DNA of 7,723 nt from an uncultured Veillonella sp. (GTDB taxonomy: Bacteria; Bacillota_C; Negativicutes; Veillonellales; Veillonellaceae): contig CAAFRK010000021.1 of the NCBI GenBank assembly GCA_900765235.1, positions 1 through 7,723 on the forward strand, read 5' to 3'. Below, piece by piece: positions 5,758 to 7,723 of the stretch. The position numbers and the translations under genes are program-made. How positions within the stretch are numbered: position 1 is the first letter of the stretch; each line of letters begins with the position of its first letter. The notes below the pieces were generated by a model. That model saw only the letters and a program-made list of their open reading frames with translations, did not search any database and was not told the origin of the DNA.

Positions 5758-7422
5758 ATGTTTGCTATTCAAAAAGCTTATTTGGATGGCTCGTTAAGCA
5801 AAGATAAATGGAGCAATAATATTATTGCTGGTTTGGTGGTAGGAGTTGTAGCACTACCATTAGCCATGGCCTTTGCTATCGCCAGTGGAGTTGCGCCGCA
5901 AGCGGGTATCTATACTGCTATTATTGCAGGTATATTCGTTTCCTTATTTGGTGGTTCACCTGTACAGATTGCTGGTCCTACAGGGGCTGTCATCGTCCTA
6001 TTAAGTAGTATAGTTGTAAACTATGGGTTCGAAGGTTTACAAATTGCTACTATGATGGCTGGTATTATGCTTATCTTGATGAGTGTAGCGAAGTTAGGTA
6101 CAGTTATCCGATTTATTCCGGCTCCTGTTATTATGGGGTTCACAGCTGGTATTGGGGTTACGATTTGGGTTGGTCAATGGCCGTATTTCTTTGGATTTCC
6201 CCAATTACCTTATATGGTTCATTTTCATGAGAAATTGTGGGCTATGATTCAATCTTTGCCAAACTCAGATTTACCGACATTAGGTATAGCCGTATTAAGT
6301 TTAGCTTTATTATTGATATTACCTAAAATTCCGTATATCAAAAAAGTGCCAGCTCCTATTGTGGCCATGGTTGTAGCTACGATTATTCAAGCTGTTTATC
6401 AATTTCCCAGTGTATTGACGATTGGTAGTGCTTTTGGAGGCATTCCTCAAGGTTTACCAGAATTTTCTATACCGATTCTAAGCTTTGATAAAATATTAAC
6501 TTTAATCGGACCTGCTTTTACCATTGCTATGCTGGGTGCAATAGAATCATTGTTATCTGCAGTTGTAGCAGATGGTATGAGTGGTACAAAGCATGAATCA
6601 AATACTGAGTTGTTTGGACAAGGACTGGCTAATGTATTTGCCCCTTTATTTGGTGGTATTGCATCTACAGGAGCGATTGCGCGTACTGCTACCAATATTC
6701 GCCAAGGTGGTAATTCTCCATTAGCTGGTATCATTCATGCCATAACACTATGCATTATTTTGTTATTTTTAGCGCCTTATGCTGTTTATATTCCGTTAGC
6801 ATCAATGGCTGCCATTCTTTTTGTTGTTGCCTATAATATGAGTGATGCGCCGCGATTTGTTCGCATGCTTATTTTAGCGCCACGACCAGATCAAGTTATT
6901 TTGCTTCTCACATTCTTTTTAACCATTTTCACAGATTTGGTTGTAGCCGTAAACGTAGGTGTAGTACTGGCTGTATTACAATTCATGCGTAAAATGGTTA
7001 ATACTATTGACGTGCACGAAGCAAGTTGTGCTGAATTATCTGAGCAGATTAAACATGAAATCACAATACACCCTGATATCATGGTATATACAGTAGAAGG
7101 GCCGTTATTTTTTGGTGCTATAAGTGCTTTTGATCGGGCATTAAATTCGATTCATAAAGATCCTAAATATTTGATAATTCGTTTTGTGAAAGTACCATTT
7201 GTAGATTTAACGGGCTTACGTATATTACGTAGTATCATTGAAGAACTGCAAAAGCGAGGTATTGAGGTGTTACTAAGTGATGTAAGTTATGATATACGTC
7301 GCGAAATGTATAAGTCTGATTTTTTAGATATTCTTGGTCGCCATCACATGTATCGAAAATTTGATAGTGCTCTTCACAAAGCTGAACACGATTTGGCTTT
7401 ACTAGAGGCGAAAGAAATATAA
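5758..7422 (+). CDS. SulP family anion transporter with C-terminal STAS domain
   Basis: From ATG 5758 the product has 554 residues, a normal SulP length. It is a multi-pass inner-membrane anion carrier; family substrates include sulfate, bicarbonate and dicarboxylates. The N-terminal region has the SulP start NIIAGLVVGVVALPLAMAFA (21-40), followed by PQAGIYTA (47-54), FGGSPVQIAGPTGA (64-77) and many hydrophobic segments up to about residue 408. The conserved AIESLLSAVVADGMSG (261-276) and GQGLANVFAPLFGG (287-300) blocks are present. The cytoplasmic STAS domain (about 432-545) carries VPFVDLTGLRIL (479-490), where the DxTG motif of anti-sigma-antagonist-like folds sits. Sequence alone does not settle the substrate, so I give no symbol. 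ATG 5758 is chosen because the SulP core begins soon after it; the upstream AGAAAGAAG is only a weak ribosome binding site. A TTG at 5707 would add 17 residues unlike the family. No terminator follows, so transcripts may run into the metK leader. Confidence 0.93.
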   Translation: MFAIQKAYLDGSLSKDKWSNNIIAGLVVGVVALPLAMAFAIASGVAPQAGIYTAIIAGIFVSLFGGSPVQIAGPTGAVIVLLSSIVVNYGFEGLQIATMMAGIMLILMSVAKLGTVIRFIPAPVIMGFTAGIGVTIWVGQWPYFFGFPQLPYMVHFHEKLWAMIQSLPNSDLPTLGIAVLSLALLLILPKIPYIKKVPAPIVAMVVATIIQAVYQFPSVLTIGSAFGGIPQGLPEFSIPILSFDKILTLIGPAFTIAMLGAIESLLSAVVADGMSGTKHESNTELFGQGLANVFAPLFGGIASTGAIARTATNIRQGGNSPLAGIIHAITLCIILLFLAPYAVYIPLASMAAILFVVAYNMSDAPRFVRMLILAPRPDQVILLLTFFLTIFTDLVVAVNVGVVLAVLQFMRKMVNTIDVHEASCAELSEQIKHEITIHPDIMVYTVEGPLFFGAISAFDRALNSIHKDPKYLIIRFVKVPFVDLTGLRILRSIIEELQKRGIEVLLSDVSYDIRREMYKSDFLDILGRHHMYRKFDSALHKAEHDLALLEAKEI

Positions 7423-7429
7423 TAATGAC

Positions 7430-7458
7430 TTGCTTTATCAATGCAAATACACTATAAT
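7430..7458 (+). promoter_or_regulatory. Promoter of the metK riboswitch leader
   Basis: TTGCTT (7430-7435) and a perfect TATAAT (7453-7458) are separated by 17 bases. Transcription would start near 7465, only a few bases before the first strand of riboswitch helix P1 (7469). That spacing is what an S-box leader promoter should have. The -35 is a half match, but the -10 and the placement make this the best-supported promoter in the window. Confidence 0.75.
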
Positions 7459-7468
7459 ATTTCTGTAA

Positions 7469-7565
7469 CTCATCAAGAGTAGTGGAGGGATAGGCCCTGT
7501 GAAGCTACAGCAACCATTCCAAGAGGAAAAGGTGCTAATTCCTATGACAAATGTCGTTAGATGGG
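7469..7565 (+). promoter_or_regulatory. SAM-I (S-box) riboswitch aptamer upstream of metK
   Basis: The S-box core signatures are present: TCAAGAG (7473-7479), GTGGAGGGA (7482-7490), TGAAGC (7500-7505), GCAACC (7510-7515) and GGTGCTAATTCC (7531-7542). Helices can be drawn by hand. P1 is CTCATC (7469-7474) with GATGGG (7560-7565). The base of P2 is GTAG (7479-7482) with CTAC (7505-7508). Its distal part is GGG (7487-7489) with CCC (7495-7497). P3 is TTCC (7517-7520) with GGAA (7525-7528), continued by ACC (7513-7515) with GGT (7531-7533). P4 is GACA (7546-7549) with TGTC (7552-7555). Binding of S-adenosylmethionine should stabilise P1 and so allow the downstream terminator to form, lowering metK expression when SAM is plentiful. 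Confidence 0.95.
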
Positions 7566-7577
7566 AGGGTCTCTCAT
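7561..7577 (+). promoter_or_regulatory. Antiterminator of the metK SAM riboswitch
   Basis: ATGGGAG (7561-7567) can pair with CTCTCAT (7571-7577) across a GGT loop, with one G-U pair. Its left arm shares 7561-7565 with the 3' strand of P1, and its right arm is the 5' arm of the terminator. It therefore excludes both, the expected OFF-switch design: without SAM it forms and metK is transcribed. Confidence 0.8.
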
Positions 7578-7599
7578 GAGTACATGAGAGGCTTTTTTT
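7569..7599 (+). terminator. Riboswitch-controlled intrinsic terminator before metK
   Basis: CTCTCATG (7571-7578) pairs with CATGAGAG (7583-7590) around an AGTA loop. A U-G and a G-C pair extend the stem to 7569-7592. Seven T residues (7593-7599) follow. It lies directly after the SAM aptamer and before the metK ribosome binding site. Confidence 0.93.
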
Positions 7600-7616
7600 C
7601 GTATTAGGAGGATAAA

Positions 7617-7723
7617 ATGGCTGAAAAACATATGTTTTTTACTTCTGAATCTGTTACTGAAGGCCATCCAGATAAAATAGCTGACCAAATTTCTGATGCT
7701 GTTTTGGATGCGATTATTGAAAA
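7617..7723 (+). CDS. metK: S-adenosylmethionine synthetase, N-terminal part (partial, runs off the window)
   Basis: The first 35 codons are present; the rest lies beyond the right edge. MetK makes S-adenosylmethionine from methionine and ATP, releasing phosphate and pyrophosphate. The visible start, [20 protein letters not shown] (1-20), is diagnostic. The [11 protein letters not shown] block (10-20) holds E11 and the H17 and D19 that match the ATP and magnesium contacts of the E. coli enzyme, and [13 protein letters not shown] (21-33) continues the family pattern. AGGAGG (7606-7611) is five bases before ATG 7617. Expression should be governed by the SAM-I riboswitch directly upstream, giving feedback by the enzyme's own product. 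Confidence 0.97.
   Translation, partial: MAEKHMFFTSESVTEGHPDKIADQISDAVLDAIIE

Noticed and set aside
5758..7422. SulP as a target of the SAM riboswitch
   Set aside because: The aptamer and its terminator lie downstream of the gene, so they cannot attenuate its transcription directly; only the 3' extent of read-through could be affected.
1..7723. Mobile element, phage, CRISPR, defence or toxin-antitoxin system
   Set aside because: I found no transposase, integrase, repeat-spacer array, target-site duplication or defence domain; all genes but one belong to well-known families, and base composition looks even.

Overview
The window is about 7.7 kb of AT-rich chromosomal DNA with Firmicutes-type expression signals: strong AGGAGG ribosome binding sites, a perfect TATAAT box, intrinsic terminators and an S-box leader. 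Gene content and order suggest a low-GC member of the Negativicutes, with Veillonella or a close relative as my best guess from protein character. That assignment is inference, because no database search was possible. I see no phage, insertion sequence, CRISPR array, tRNA, rRNA or toxin-antitoxin signature. This is a core housekeeping region with a few regulatory points of interest, not an obvious new system.

Left part (1-580). The last codons of a probable coaD (phosphopantetheine adenylyltransferase) are followed 11 bases later by a 155-residue, almost wholly helical coiled-coil protein of unknown function. A GC-rich hairpin with A/T tracts on both sides closes this operon and also closes the convergent gene coming from the right.

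Middle (579-5693). A minus-strand rqcH/fbpA-type NFACT gene (ribosome-associated quality control) is divergent from a plus-strand cluster: yicC (endoribonuclease family), remA (DUF370 regulator), gmk (guanylate kinase), rpoZ (RNA polymerase omega) and coaBC (bifunctional coenzyme A synthesis). This resembles the Bacillus subtilis yloA-yloB-yloC-remA-gmk-rpoZ-coaBC order, but with the yloA equivalent inverted and no yloB equivalent. The first four genes are tightly packed. A 13-bp hairpin with a short T run separates rpoZ from coaBC and may lower expression of the distal part.

Right part (5694-7723). A SulP-family anion transporter with a C-terminal STAS domain follows coaBC. After it come a promoter, a SAM-I (S-box) riboswitch with a clear antiterminator/terminator pair, and the first 35 codons of metK (S-adenosylmethionine synthetase). 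The riboswitch senses the product of the enzyme it controls. It lies downstream of the transporter gene and so cannot directly attenuate it.

Together the genes cover CoA synthesis (coaD at one end, coaBC further on), nucleotide and transcription housekeeping (gmk, rpoZ), RNA and translation quality control (yicC, rqcH), an anion carrier and SAM supply.
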